The notes below the pieces were generated by a model. That model was given only the letters and a program-made list of their open reading frames with translations, had not been told where the DNA came from and did not search any database. Shown one piece after another: positions 48,512 to 60,193 of a DNA stretch of 64,000 nucleotides. Position numbers and translations under genes: made by a program. Positions within the stretch are counted from its first letter, which is position 1. The number at the start of each line of letters is the position of its first letter. Source of the DNA: Sarcomyxa edulis (lineage: Eukaryota > Basidiomycota > Agaricomycetes > Agaricales > Mycenaceae); NCBI GenBank assembly GCA_009761415.1, contig QUOL01000015.1:620001-684000 (forward strand), given 5' to 3'.

Positions 48512-50527
48512 TGAGAGAAATAGAATCAAGTAAAGATTGAGATAGACTACGACAGGGTATATATAGGCCTGGAGTTGGCTGACGGTAAAGTAAGAGTAAT
48601 CGGAGACTGATCGTAAGCTGACTGTATGTGTACGCCGAGAGATAGGAATGTGATATTGGAATGTGGACTGCTAGGATGCAAATCCGTATATGAAAGGAAG
48701 AGATAAACCGGTGTGAGGATGCCAGCATCCCCAGCCAAGGAATCGACAACTATACAACAACCTACTCTTATGCGACTCCCCAGACATAGCTAACTACAGA
48801 GATACTGGTGGCATCACCACAAACGACTTACTTTTCGAATGACCGGACACTGAAAGACACCAAGTACCTGCTACTTGACGGTTTCTCCCCAAAAGCGGCC
48901 TCTTCATCCACTCACGAAACGCTAACCCGCCTTCGGTCACGTCTCAGAACGTTTCGGAATACTTGAAATCACACACGAACAACTTCTCCGAAGGAAATCT
49001 ACCGCCAGAACCCAATTCCCTATCGTCGTTTCACCTGACCGAAAGCCCAATATACTCGATCACCTCTCCGCAGCCCCCTAGATCCTTCGGACAGATCCCA
49101 AATCGTTTCAGCAGGCTCCCTTTCACCTCTAGAAGACCTCATCGAGAGATACTTTACCGACAAAACATTGCCACCAGTCGACATACCGCCAACGTGATGC
49201 TTGCTGCCCTGAGCTGTTCTTCCTATCAAATCGGACATATTCCCTTTACATTGCGATCTCAATTCACACCTTTCCATGCATCTGGACGCCTCGTTAAGGC
49301 CTCCGTTCACCCTGACCAAGTGGTGCTACGGAATATTCTTCCCTCTGTGTTTATCACATGACACAGCACTTGTAAGCGAGGTATCGCCCGCTAACAAAGA
49401 CACTACAGGTCTCCGCCTAGCAACCCACATCAAATTCACTCTCCTCGGACAACTTTGGCCGTCGCATCTTGGAAAATCTATCGGAAGCTCCCCGTCATCC
49501 TGCTCACTCGGACATGTTTCATCCCTTCACAAATTCACCTTGCAACGCTTTCAGAGAACACCTCAGGCCCTAACCTTTCACACTGAGCGAGGTTCGGACA
49601 CATCTAAACCAATACCGGATCTGTTTCATCATTGGAGATCTCGGGGACCTTGGGATGGCACTCGGGGTGAAGAATTAGGCAAGGACAGGGAAGGAATTCA
49701 TATATAAAGTAGGATAGGACGTGGAGAACGGTAGATAGAACCAGTGTGGACGAGAACCAGAGGAACATACCCGAATCGACCAACTACCCAGTCACTCTCT
49801 ATAGGAATTCTATCTCTTTCTCATACTTCTGAAACCGAGACAAGGAACGATTACAGGAGTCGGTCAAAACAAGAGAAAAAGGACTTGATTCAGTCGGCAG
49901 TACCACTCTCGGAACAAAGGAAGCTCTCCGAAATCAGTTCAGAGCTGTCCGAAACCCTCGAAGCTCTCCGAAATCAGTTCAGAGCTGTCCGAAACCTTCG
50001 ATAGCTCTCCGAAGACGTTTTATAGCTATACAAAGCATCGGTCAGCTCACCAAAAGCTGTCCGAGGCCTTCGTAGGTTCTCCAAGAACGAACTTATAGCT
50101 GTCCGAAGCCCTCGATAGCTCTCCGAAGACGTTATATAAGCCGTCCAAAGCATCGATCAGCTCTCCGAAAGCTGTCCGAGGCCTTCGTAGGTTTTCCAAG
50201 AACGAACCTATAGCTGTCCGAAGCCTCTAAACGGCCTACCGAGAACGAACCTACAAGTCCGAAGCTTACCTTACACCTCATCATCTCATACCCACCTCGC
50301 CACAGTTTTACGAACACATTATCCAAACACAAGTCACTGGGCATTAGGATTTCTCGCTACGTAAAATCCCCTCCGAGAAAACGTCACCTTACCCCCTAGA
50401 GGCGAACTATAGTTAGGAGTCTAGCACATCTACTCCTAGCGCTGCAGTCCTCATCACACCGGATAAGATAAGATAAGATGTGAGACGAACCAAAGGTAAG
50501 TGGTAGTCGATGTTGTCCATGCTAACA
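48512..50527 (+). mobile_element. LTR-like insertion, 2.0 kb, in the right inverted repeat
   Basis: The insertion splits sequence that is continuous in the left inverted repeat. It is flanked by a 5-bp duplication AATAC (48507-48511 and 50528-50532), starts TGAGAGAAAT and ends TGCTAACA, so it has TG...CA termini. These are hallmarks of an LTR retrotransposon product. No second LTR, primer-binding site or pol motif is seen inside, so a solo LTR or an internally deleted element is likely. TATATAAAG at about 49700 could be its promoter on the + strand. No gene is supported within it. Confidence 0.75.
49915..50260. repeat. Nested CTCTCCGAA/CTGTCCGAA tandem repeats inside the LTR-like element
   Basis: Short words AGCTCTCCGAA and AGCTGTCCGAA recur about every 20-30 bp. 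At 49920-49998 a block of about 45 bp is duplicated. A larger period of about 140 bp (GCATCGGTCAGCTC ... GTTCTCCAAGAACGAAC) appears twice in 50030-50215. Confidence 0.8.
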
Positions 50528-51226
50528 AATACCCTATAGACAATCTGTAGAGGATTTGGATACATGGATAGCTTGGAACACCCTGGTGAGCCACTCCATC
50601 TCCTCCTCCAGCAGAAGATCAAATTCACTCTGAACCACTAGTTCCGGATCTCTCCCCGTCGACATCATACCTATATGTATGATTTTATACAATATCCCTA
50701 CGTTTGTACACGCCTCTCCGTCTCCAGAAATTAGTGGGAAGGGATATTGCCCCTAGGAATGGACATATGTCCGCTTCCCCCCTTCCCCTGATGTACAGGA
50801 CCTCATCCAGTCACTCCCACGTGTAAAGATAATATTTCCCTACCCCTATACCTCTTCAGATCTTCCCCTACCCTCTCCAATGTAGAGTGTTATATTCTCT
50901 TGTCAATAATAATAATACATATCCATTTAACTGCCTTCTGAGAGTCTCTCAGAGCAAAATATATTCTTTATAATACACTACAAGTACATATAGAAGCACT
51001 ATACAAAAGAAACTAGGCAGAATGGTAGTGGAACAAGGGGATACGCGTGCTCGCTGTCTCGAACAGTGAGCACGAAGGTTCGGAAAGTCGCCGAGATCAC
51101 CGGATATTGACGCTAAAATGATTATTATGTAATTGATATCAGCCGGAATTGATCGGAGACTTAACATTTTGTGTAAGAAATTAAATCCGAAATCAAAATC
51201 CTGCCTGATACACCTCGTGCACGGTA
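50528..51226 (-). repeat. Right terminal inverted repeat, outer part
   Basis: Reverse complement of 42391-43089. Its inner continuation was displaced to 48458-48511 by the 2.0-kb insertion at 48512-50527. Confidence 0.92.
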
Positions 51227-53039
51227 GTCTCAGGTAAGGTACGTCACTTGAAGGTCACCGTGGCTCACGTACATGTTTCGGAATCTCTAGATCGAGGACC
51301 GCTGATCGCTTGCGATTGGCCGTCGATTTTTTGGGATTTCGGCATACTTACATTTGTATGGGACCAGTGGACTGTCAAGTTTACTATCCTAGTATATTCC
51401 TGTCTCTGTCTGGAAAATATGTACCTACTGTGCTTGCATGCTTGGGATACTTACTGGCTAGATAATCAGGGAGCAGAATAAAATTGTAAGTTCTCCATCT
51501 TGAATCATCTCCAAATCAAGATCTTGACAATGTGTTGTTGGCCTGAATATCATGCAGGGACAGGGCCACAACATTTAGCAGCTGATATTTCTGTCAGGCC
51601 ACAAACTCTCGGGTAGAATGGCTCTGATTTTTAGGTAATTATTTCCTTACTATGAGTAATATGTCTGGGGAAGAAGGACCGCTTAGCTGCGTGGCTATGC
51701 GATCAATCTCCCCCTGATCTATCACTCATAGATCCTACAGTTGAAGTGAGATTGACCTTCCCTTTTTTTGTGTGAATCCTTGAGTTGAATGAGCAGTTCA
51801 CACTGAATATGAGCATTGAGAATAATGACCATAAGCCTTATTCACTTCAGAGAGTGTGAATAAGATTTGAGAGCTTGAGGCAGCCAAAAAACAACAAGTC
51901 AGGCCCGAGGGTGTGATAAAATGCTGACCCTGAATGACTAAACCATTAGCAATAAGATTACGGCTCACGGCGTCTGCACAATACGCGAAGGAAGTCTCGG
52001 ATTTGGGTTGCGGAGTCTGACCCTGAGTTGTAACGGTTCGAGGTTAATGCGGACCCAGATTGATGGATCCAAAATAATCTCAGTGACGATCAATTGTGAA
52101 GGTATTAAAGCTCACCCATTCAGCAACCGTGCTCTACCTTTCCCCCTTGCCCAAATTATGCCCAATTATTTCCTTGTCAATTCGCCTCCTCCCGCACCTC
52201 TATCTGCACCTCTCCATCTCTGCCACATGATATTGATGTATCGCAGGTACGTTGCATATTTATCTCAGCTCGACATAGGCTGACGATGTCGTGATCTAGC
52301 CGATGGAGATATAGATTGGAGTGATCGAGCTCTGATTATCGCGGGCGGTTGTTTGGCAAGACCTCCTGGCCGCAAACAGGGTAAGCTTATTTTTGGATTT
52401 CACTCTTCGATCATTGGCGCTAACCAGCGCTTATAGATTTATCTTTCACGATCTCTCGCACTCGTCTCGATTTCGTCGTGATCCCATCTACATCCCGAGT
52501 CCCCTGCACCACAAGTACAAGATAACGAACGACATTCTCGCATCCTTTGGCGCGATCGGTCACCGAGTCAAGTTCAAGGGTTCATCGAAGGTGGAAAGAG
52601 GGCCGACGACGATTTGGTTCGTCGTTCTTGGAACCGAAAACGGTATACCCTAGACTGACCTTCCATTGTCATTCTCATAGTATCAGAAGAGATCTGGAAA
52701 GGCAGTTGATTTGTGGTAAGTCGGCTTGAATAGATTTCACTATGGCCGAGAACTCACCGAGAAGCTAAACACAGTTCCCAGTCTCTCAAGGAAGGTCCGA
52801 AACGTGTAGACGAGACGTCGATCGTAGTCCTACTGGCGGAGGAGGAGGGAAATACCATCTCCGTACGTCTCTCTATATCTGAAACCCACTGAGACTTATG
52901 TCGCATCGTGTAGTGTCCATCAGTCGCCATATCCCGTCCTCGTGCGTCCTCGACACCGCTAGGAACCAACGACAGCGTATACTCTTCAGAACAGCTCCCA
53001 TCGCCAGCTTCATCGTCGACGCGATCCTCTCCACTCTAT

Positions 53040-56000
53040 CAGATTCTGATTAGGACGCGGTGGATGCACCATAAGGATTCTGGGATATGGGCCTTGCGGC
53101 GAGCTTGCTGGAACTTCCAGGACGAATCATACTTGTTAGTCCATCCGTGGAGAATCCCTCTCCAAATTCTGACTCTGTCTTCAGACGTCCCTCACATCCA
53201 TAGCCCAGTCTATGTTCGGCTAACTGGTCTACTTGGAGGGGAGCCTCAAAATCTGAGGGTTCTGCCCCGCGCGCGAGCGGTGTCTTGAACAAGGATGAGA
53301 AGTCCGTCGGCAACATCACAGATTTTGGGTTGGGATAGATGACGAGAGGCGCAAAGCGCCTCGTCGATACGTACGTGCTTGTTTCGATTTTCTATCTCCG
53401 TCATAACTTATGAACCACCCGCTTACAGGTCAACAGAATGAGGAGGGAACGATGTGTCTGTCGAACCCTGGAATCCCACACTTCCGCGCATCAGAGCTAG
53501 ATCTTGCAACACCGTTCTTGTTGCAACGCGAGAGGGGAAGCACCTCGTAAGTTGTGTCTAATACTTTCCCTTCCTCCTCCTCACATTCTGACTCGATATT
53601 CAGGCTTCCGCGGATCGCTGTTACGCCATCACAAAGCGCTCGACCTTCGGCTAACCCATGCACACACAAACGTCGTCGAAAATCTGGGATTTTGGCCCCG
53701 CGGCGAGCGGTCTCCCTATCTAGAATAAAATATCATATTGCCCAACGGTGTAAGAACTCGGTCACTCTTCGATCTGGAGGACGAGGGCGCGAAGCGCCCT
53801 TCATGTCTGGTATGTGCTTCATAATTGTTATTTCCTCCCTTCGAGATACTAAGTTGCTATATAGCCGTGCAACTATCTTCGTTCCATCTCCCTCGGCTAA
53901 CTCATGCACCCAAAAGCACGGTCCAAAATCTGAGATTTCGGCCCCGCGGCGAGCGGCCTCAACATCGTAGGATATAATATCGAGAACATCAGAGGTTGTG
54001 GATCGTCTAGCTTGGAGACAGAGGGCGCGTAGCGCCCTCGTCATCTTGCATCCCTAACCCTCCATACATCCCCGCAAACCTCTAATCCAATATATAGCCT
54101 CACGTACATCATCGTTCTACCCCAATCCACATCTCCACCCTCGGCTAACTCACGTACCTCGATAACTGGTCAAAACCCTCGAGGTTTTAGCCCCGCGGCG
54201 AGCGGCCTCACCATCCTAGAACAAAACATCGCTCTGAACAACGATGAAAGGACTTGGTCACCATTTGATTTGGAGAACGAGGGCGCGAAGCGTCCTCGAT
54301 GTCTTGTATGTCCTTGATAACTGTTATTTCTCTCTTCGAGATACTAATTCAATGTATAGCCTTTCAACAGTCCTCGTTGAATCTCCATCCGAATATCCAC
54401 CCTCGGCTAACTCATGCCCCAGAAATCAAGGTCTGAAATCCGAGATTTTTGCCCCGCGGCGAGCGGCCTCACCATCGTAGCATAGAACATCGTTTTGATC
54501 AACGATACAAGAACTTGTTCACCATTTGATTTGGAGAACGAGGGCGCGAAGCGCCCTTAAAGTCTGGTATGTCCTTCGTAACTGTTATGTCTGTCTTCGA
54601 AATCCTAATACGCTATATAGCCGTGCAACTATCCTCGTTCCATCTCCATCCACACATGCTCCCTCGGCTAAACTCATGCGCCAAAAATCACGGTCCAAAA
54701 TCTGGGATTTCGGCCCCGCGGCGAGCGGCCCCATAATTGTAGGATAAACTATCGAGAACAACAGAGCTTATGTACCGTCTAGCTTGGAGACAGAGGGCGC
54801 GTAGCGCCCTCGCCATGTTTCGGGTCTAATTCTCCATACATCCCACCATCCTCGTTCTACCTCCATCCACATCTCCACCCTCGGCTAACTCACGTTCCCC
54901 AGACTTCGGCCAGAAATCTGAGATTTCGGCCTTGCGGCGAGCGTTGCCCCCATCCTAGGATATACCTTTCGTGTCCCTCGACGCCATTAGAGCTTGTGTA
55001 TCGGCTCTTTGGGAGTAAGAGGGCGCGTAGCGCCCTCGTCGTCTTGTAAGTTTATTGTAATCTCCATTATACCCGTTCAGATTCTAACTTGATATACAGC
55101 CTTCCGCCAATCGTTGCCTCTTGCTCGGGCTATATCGCGTGCCCAACACAACGGTCAAAAGCTCCATGTCTCAGGTCACGGCAAGTAGTCTACATAGTCT
55201 TTTCTTTCACGTATGTATGTCCGTTCCTTGTATCTTTTCATACCCTCGTACTGATGCCTTGAACCATCTAGATCTATACTTCGTTGTACAAAGTGTGTCT
55301 CTACTGACATTCTAAATCGACATATGGTCTTCTACATATCGCCGTTCACCTGGCCTCCTTCGAAGAACCTTTGAAACAAAAAGAACGACCAAAAATCTGA
55401 GATTTCGGCCTTGCGGCGAGCAATCTCGTTGTACTATTATATACTTTACGAGTTTAGAGGTGTACCGCGGTCTGTTGTGGGTGGAGAGGAGGGCGTAGCC
55501 CTCCAAACTCCAGTACGTCTATTACAATCCTCCAAACCTCGGTTCTGTTATACTAATTTGATATTCAGGCTTCCGCTAATCGCCCTTACACCTATATATT
55601 TGTGGCTACCCCTCGTCTACCTCAAAGAGCGAAATCCACGAGCGATCTCGTGTTGATCTACGCGTTCAGCGACGTACCAAGTCCTCGCTCGTCGTCCGCC
55701 GTAGCGTAAGTCTCTTACAACCATCTCAAAAGTCTTTCGACATTCTAATTTGTTATACAGGCTTCCGGTAATCGATGTTCCACATCCATCATTGCCCTTC
55801 GCCTGCCTCACGCGCCAACTTTCGACGTCAAGCCGGCGAGCGTTCTCGGTGTACCAAGATATATTGACGAGGTTAGCGCCTTAACCTTTGGTAAGTTCGC
55901 TGAAACTATCCAAGCACTGTGGTGCCATTCTGACTCGATGTTCAGGCTTCCGGAAATCGCTCCTACACTTACATATTTGTGGCCGCGCCTCGTCTACCTC

Positions 56001-57370
56001 AGAGTCAAGGATGCGAGATCCGCGAGTGATATCGTGTTACTTTACGCGTTGAGCAACAAATCTCAAGTCGTTCTTCGTCACCTGCCATAGCGTAAGTCTT
56101 TTACAACCATCCACACATCCTCTCAACATCCTAATTTGATCTACAGACTTCCGGGGAACACAACCTTCGCTCTAGAAACCAAGTCACGAAGTCGTCCCAC
56201 GAGAGTCAGCGTCTATATCCGATCGTCTCCCCTACACCTACCTTCTCGTGGCCACCCCTCTTCTAACTCAAGAATGCGAGATCCTGGCCTCGCGGCGAGT
56301 GATCTCGTCATACTCTACGCGTTCAGCGACGTACCAAGTCCTCGCTCGTCGTCTGTCATAGTGCAAGTCTATCACAGCCATCCACATATCCTCTTGACAT
56401 TCTAATTTGATATTCAGGCTTCCGGGAAATTGACCGCCTAACTCGTGCACCAATCTTCGACGTCAAGTATATGAGATCTCGGCTTTGCTGCGAGTGATCT
56501 CGTTCTACTACGAGGACCTCTACGCATTGAGCGACAAAGTCAATCGTTGCTCGTCGCATATCAAAGAGTAAGTCTATTACAACCATCCACACAGTAACTC
56601 GACATTCTGACTTGATCTTCAAGCGTCCGGCAATCGTTGTTCTGCTTTCAACCTTGCTCTTCGGCTACCTCACGCGCCAACATTCGACGTCAAGACGGCG
56701 ACCTTGTGGCGAGCGTTTTCGTGTTTATGAGATGTATTGACGAGTCTAGCGCCCGACCTTTGGTAAGTCCGTCGAGGCTATCTAAAGCTGCTGCCATTCT
56801 AACTCGATATGCAGGCTTCCGGCAATCGCTCTTACATGGACATTCTCGTGGCCACCCTTCGTCCCTCACTATGAGAACTTCTACGAGTCGAGCAACGTAC
56901 CAAGTCCTTGCTCGTCGTTTACCAAAGAGTAAGTCTATCACAGCCATCCACACATCCCTTTAACATTCTAATTCGATATCTAGGCTTCCGGGGAACACAC
57001 CCTTCGCCTGTTTACGCGCTAATCTTCGACGTCGAAAATGCAAGATCTAGGCCTTGCGGCGAGCGATCTCGTGCTAGTAGGAGGAACTTCCACGAGTCGA
57101 GCGACGAATCAAGCCGTCACTCGTCGTCTGCCAACGAGTGAGTCTATTACAACCATCTCAACAGTTTCCCCACATTCTAATTCGATATATAGGCTTACGG
57201 CAATCACGTCTACACCTACTCCAAGAGCTGAGTGACGAATCAAATCGTTTCTCGTCGTCTGCAAATCAGTGAGTCTATTACAGCGATCCAACGAGTATCT
57301 CGACTAATTTTACATGCAGGCTTCCGGTGAATCGCTATATCACCTGCATATACGCATGTCCACGTCGGCT
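53040..57370 (+). repeat. Tandem array of intron-bearing modules, unit 3
   Basis: Same order again, about 14 core motifs. Frames DFGPAASGPIIVG (type A) and DPGLAASDLVILYAFSDV (type B) are readable in single modules. The last module ends in TTTTACATGCAGGCTTCCGG and is followed directly by the 18-bp repeat at 57440-57527. Confidence 0.75.
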
Positions 57371-57439
57371 AATTTCCAGCTAAAACGACGCAGCGTAAGT
57401 CCAGGCTGTCATTCCACCACCTGATCCCACGTTCTCGCC

Positions 57440-57527
57440 GTAGCCACGTCCTCGCGCGTAGCCACGTCCTCGCGCGTAGCCACGTCCTCGCGCGTAGTCA
57501 CGTCCTCACGCGTAGACACGTCACGCT
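57440..57527. repeat. 18-bp tandem repeat GTAGCCACGTCCTCGCGC
   Basis: About four and a half copies in unit 3, about two and a half at 16325-16370 in unit 1 and one to two at 32655-32690 in unit 2. It lies between the module array and the MADS gene. Confidence 0.85.
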
Positions 57528-57596
57528 TTGCCGGTCCATATCACTTAGAGAACCCTCGGGAGGGGAAACCCTGTAAATTTTAAAACTAGCCGACTG

Positions 57597-59052
57597 GACT
57601 TTTCAGGAAACCCAAAGCTCGAGGATATCGGTGAAGCAGACGACGACGACGTAGACGAAGACGACCACCAGGACATGCACAACCGCGCTGCAAAAAGACG
57701 CGGTGACGGGAAACTCAAGCCTGACTTTGGCAAATCGTCGATGGGAAACGATCTGGGCATGAACGTCGATGTGAGTCAAAAAATCATTCTTTTGTAGCAT
57801 CTTTAACACCCTCGCAGATGGAGTACAGCTTGCGCCACCCCATGACCATTCCCCCGCCTCCAATGCCTCTCCATCACCCGTCCCAGCTTCCTCCCACCTC
57901 CTCCTTACCCATCTCTAGCGACCGTCACTCCATGAGCGGACTCCGCAGCAGCGCTTCCCACCACTCCAACTCGGGCTCCAACAAGAAACCTCGTACCAGT
58001 CCCAGCATCAACATCAACACCCACAGTCGCTCTTCCTCTGACGACCCTACCTCTGCTGGCGGCGGTGGCGGCGGCGGAGGTGGAGGATATGGATACCACG
58101 GTCACGGATCCCCCACCACCAATTCGTCTGGTTTCCGGCCCCCACCTCAAAACCAACCGCACTACAACGTCAACAACGCCTTTTTCAACCCCGTCTCCAC
58201 GCCCCCTCCTCCACCTAGCTTCATACCCGGTGCATTCGACTTTAATCACCCGACTTCCTCTTCTCGTCGAAGCACCTTTCCCCCTCCCCCTCCCCGGTAC
58301 GGCGATCATAATCAGCAAGGTCAAGGACAGGGAATGTATCAGCAGCTCATAAGACAGCAGCAGCACCATCATTCCTCCGCGAACCACCACCCTCATTCGT
58401 CAAACTCTGCGCAACCGCCACCTCCCGCTCCGCCTCCAGCAGGTCCGGATTTGTTCGCTGCCTTTCTAGACGCAGACGAGCATAACCGTCAGCAGGTGCA
58501 GAACCAGAGTCAGCCGTTCCCTGGTCTCGATTGGCCCGTTCACGCTCAAGGTCAGCAACCGCAAGCAGGTGTGTACCATAACTTATCATTGTGACAACCG
58601 AGACTCATATGCTCGTAACAGTTCAAGCACCACCGGGAAGCGCAGGTTCCGCTCCAGGGGGTGCAGAAAGCAACTGGCTTGACTTTCTCTCTGGTGCCCC
58701 GCCCCCGCCTTCCTCCGCTACGACCGCCTCCTCTTCAGGCAGGGAACCGATGTCCTGGGAACGCGAAAGACCCCTCCCTGACATGTTCACCGGAGGCGGT
58801 AGGGGCGGTGGGAGTAACGTCACCTCACCCCGGATGAAGAATCGCGATACGAATGCGCCGAGTAGCAAGCGATCGAGAGTCAGCTCCACTGGGACTGCTG
58901 AGGGATCGGGGGATGGAGATGAAGGCGGTGGTGGTGCTGGCGGTTCACCCAGCGTCAATGGGAGTGGTGGAAGTGGCAGTGCGGGTGGAGGCGGAGGGAG
59001 GAAAGACGATGTCAAGGTTGAGCCTGCGAAGATCAAAGGTGAAGTTGGTTGA
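57597..59052 (+). pseudogene. MADS-box gene, unit 3, lacking the MADS domain
   Basis: Similarity to the other copies starts at 57597 inside the third MADS exon ([18 protein letters not shown]). The promoter region and the exons for the MADS domain are missing, a 787-bp deletion relative to 16441-17227. Downstream exons (to 57770, 57818-58568, 58622-59052) keep splice sites and an open frame to the stop, with one glycine fewer near the end. Without the DNA-binding domain and the native promoter it is best called a truncated pseudogene, although the remaining frame is intact. Confidence 0.85.
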
Positions 59053-59312
59053 TGGTTCACCCAACCTAGGTATACTCGGACACACGCACATGCACACATT
59101 TTTCTGAGACTGGGATTGTTCGTCTTCGTCTTCGTTCTACTTCCTTGTTGCTGTGATTTGTACATAGGCTCCTTCGCTTTCTTTCTTCTGGTGCTGCTTG
59201 CTATTTTCTCGTTTGCCGACTTTTGAATTTTTCTGTGGTATCGCTCTCATGTTCGTATGACTCCACATTTCGTACCATTACACAAAAAAAGAACCAGTAC
59301 ATGTTGCTATCG

Positions 59313-59792
59313 TTAGGTTTTCGGGAAGCAGATGGGTGCCTCAACAGCGAACGCCGTGTCCCTCAAGCCTTCGACCCACTTGGCTAGCTCGATATCGAAC
59401 CATTTGATGGAACCGTCTTGCGTTATTCGCTGTCCTAAGATGGATGGCTCGAATCGCCACCTGACAGCAAAGAATCAGGATCAGTCTTCTCAGAGCTGAA
59501 GAGACAGCTACGTACCGAAACGATAGAACGAGTGCCTTGTATGACCGCTTGAAACAGACATAGAGCTCCAAGGTCGCGTCGTTCTGCAGTGCAGAGCAAG
59601 AAGACGCGTTTGCGACGACTTCTAAGTCCTCGGGGACGTTACTGATACGTGTAGAAAAAAGGATTCGCACCAGATATGATGAATTTTATCTGCCTAGATT
59701 GAGAAAGAAGAACGATGAAACTGGTGAATGGGATTCACTTTGACGATCTCGAAGTACGGTTGGTCCATTTGGGGGTCCAGGAGGGCGAGTTC
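59313..59792 (-). pseudogene. Junction gene, 3' fragment at the right end of the array
   Basis: The C-terminal half of the junction gene on the minus strand: PKWTNRTSRSSK, an intron, VPEDLEVVANASSC and ALQNDATLELY, a second intron with GTACGT donor, then WRFEPSILGQRI, DGSIKWFDIELAKWVEGL and a stop at 59313-59315. Similarity to the internal junction copies stops near 59792, so the 5' half is missing here and is found instead at 3.7-3.95 kb, at the opposite end of the array. Confidence 0.55.
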
Positions 59793-59816
59793 AGGCGACG
59801 CGAGTTGCCGGTTTCA

Positions 59817-59844
59817 CTCCTCCTCCTCCTCCTCCTCCTCCTCA
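59817..59844. repeat. (CTC)n microsatellite
   Basis: About nine uninterrupted CTC triplets, just outside the right end of the array. From here to 60193 no gene is supported. Confidence 0.95.
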
Positions 59845-60193
59845 TCCCAACACCCAAGCCGACTCGGACGCTAACCATTCTTTCTCTTTCCTTCCAAGAT
59901 TTTCTTCTCGCTCTGTTCTCGCTCTTCTACTCCTTTCAGTCTGCTCGACGACCGGAATATGATAATTCTTCGTACCTATCGGCGCCCTCATCAGACAAAA
60001 TATACGTTCTGTGAAAGTCTGAACCCACCGGAGTTCGATTCAGACGCATCAGATAATATGAGTCTGATGTAGAATCTGTTGCAAGGTCTGTTGAAACCTT
60101 GGTTGACTCGGAAACGAGGAGGAGGGACACTTGAGTCACCTGACTAAGCAGTTCAGCCCTTTCCCAGAGTCTGCAGTTCAACGGGAGCACATT

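Larger units (their letters stand above)
42391..51226. mobile_element. 8.8-kb element with long terminal inverted repeats, host of two nested insertions
   Basis: Units 1 and 2 show the empty site GGAGTCTGAGGTAAGG at 10341 and 26239. In unit 3 it is split: GTCTGA lies before the element and GTCTCA after it, a 6-bp target duplication with one mismatch. Both ends begin TACCGTGCACGAGGTGTATC. Removing the hAT element and the LTR-like insertion leaves about 3.1 kb: two inverted repeats of about 750 bp and about 1.6 kb of internal DNA (43140-44394, 48122-48443) without a convincing gene. It is therefore probably non-autonomous; the superfamily is not identified. Confidence 0.85.
35843..59792. repeat. 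Unit 3 of the segmental tandem array, interrupted and truncated
   Basis: Third copy, about 15.1 kb of unit sequence once the inserted element at 42391-51226 is removed. It lacks the 787 bp that lie between the CTAGCCGACTG word and the middle of the MADS gene in unit 1. It ends about 75 bp before the point where units 1 and 2 join their next unit; beyond about 59792 the DNA is unrelated. Confidence 0.88.

Noticed and set aside
49276..49707. 143-codon plus-strand frame inside the LTR-like element as a gag remnant
   Set aside because: No retroviral-type motif, and the composition matches the surrounding non-coding DNA.
42391..51226. Assembly-made inverted duplication instead of a transposable element
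   Set aside because: Clean empty sites in units 1 and 2, a short target duplication and two further nested insertions with their own duplications all fit real insertions.
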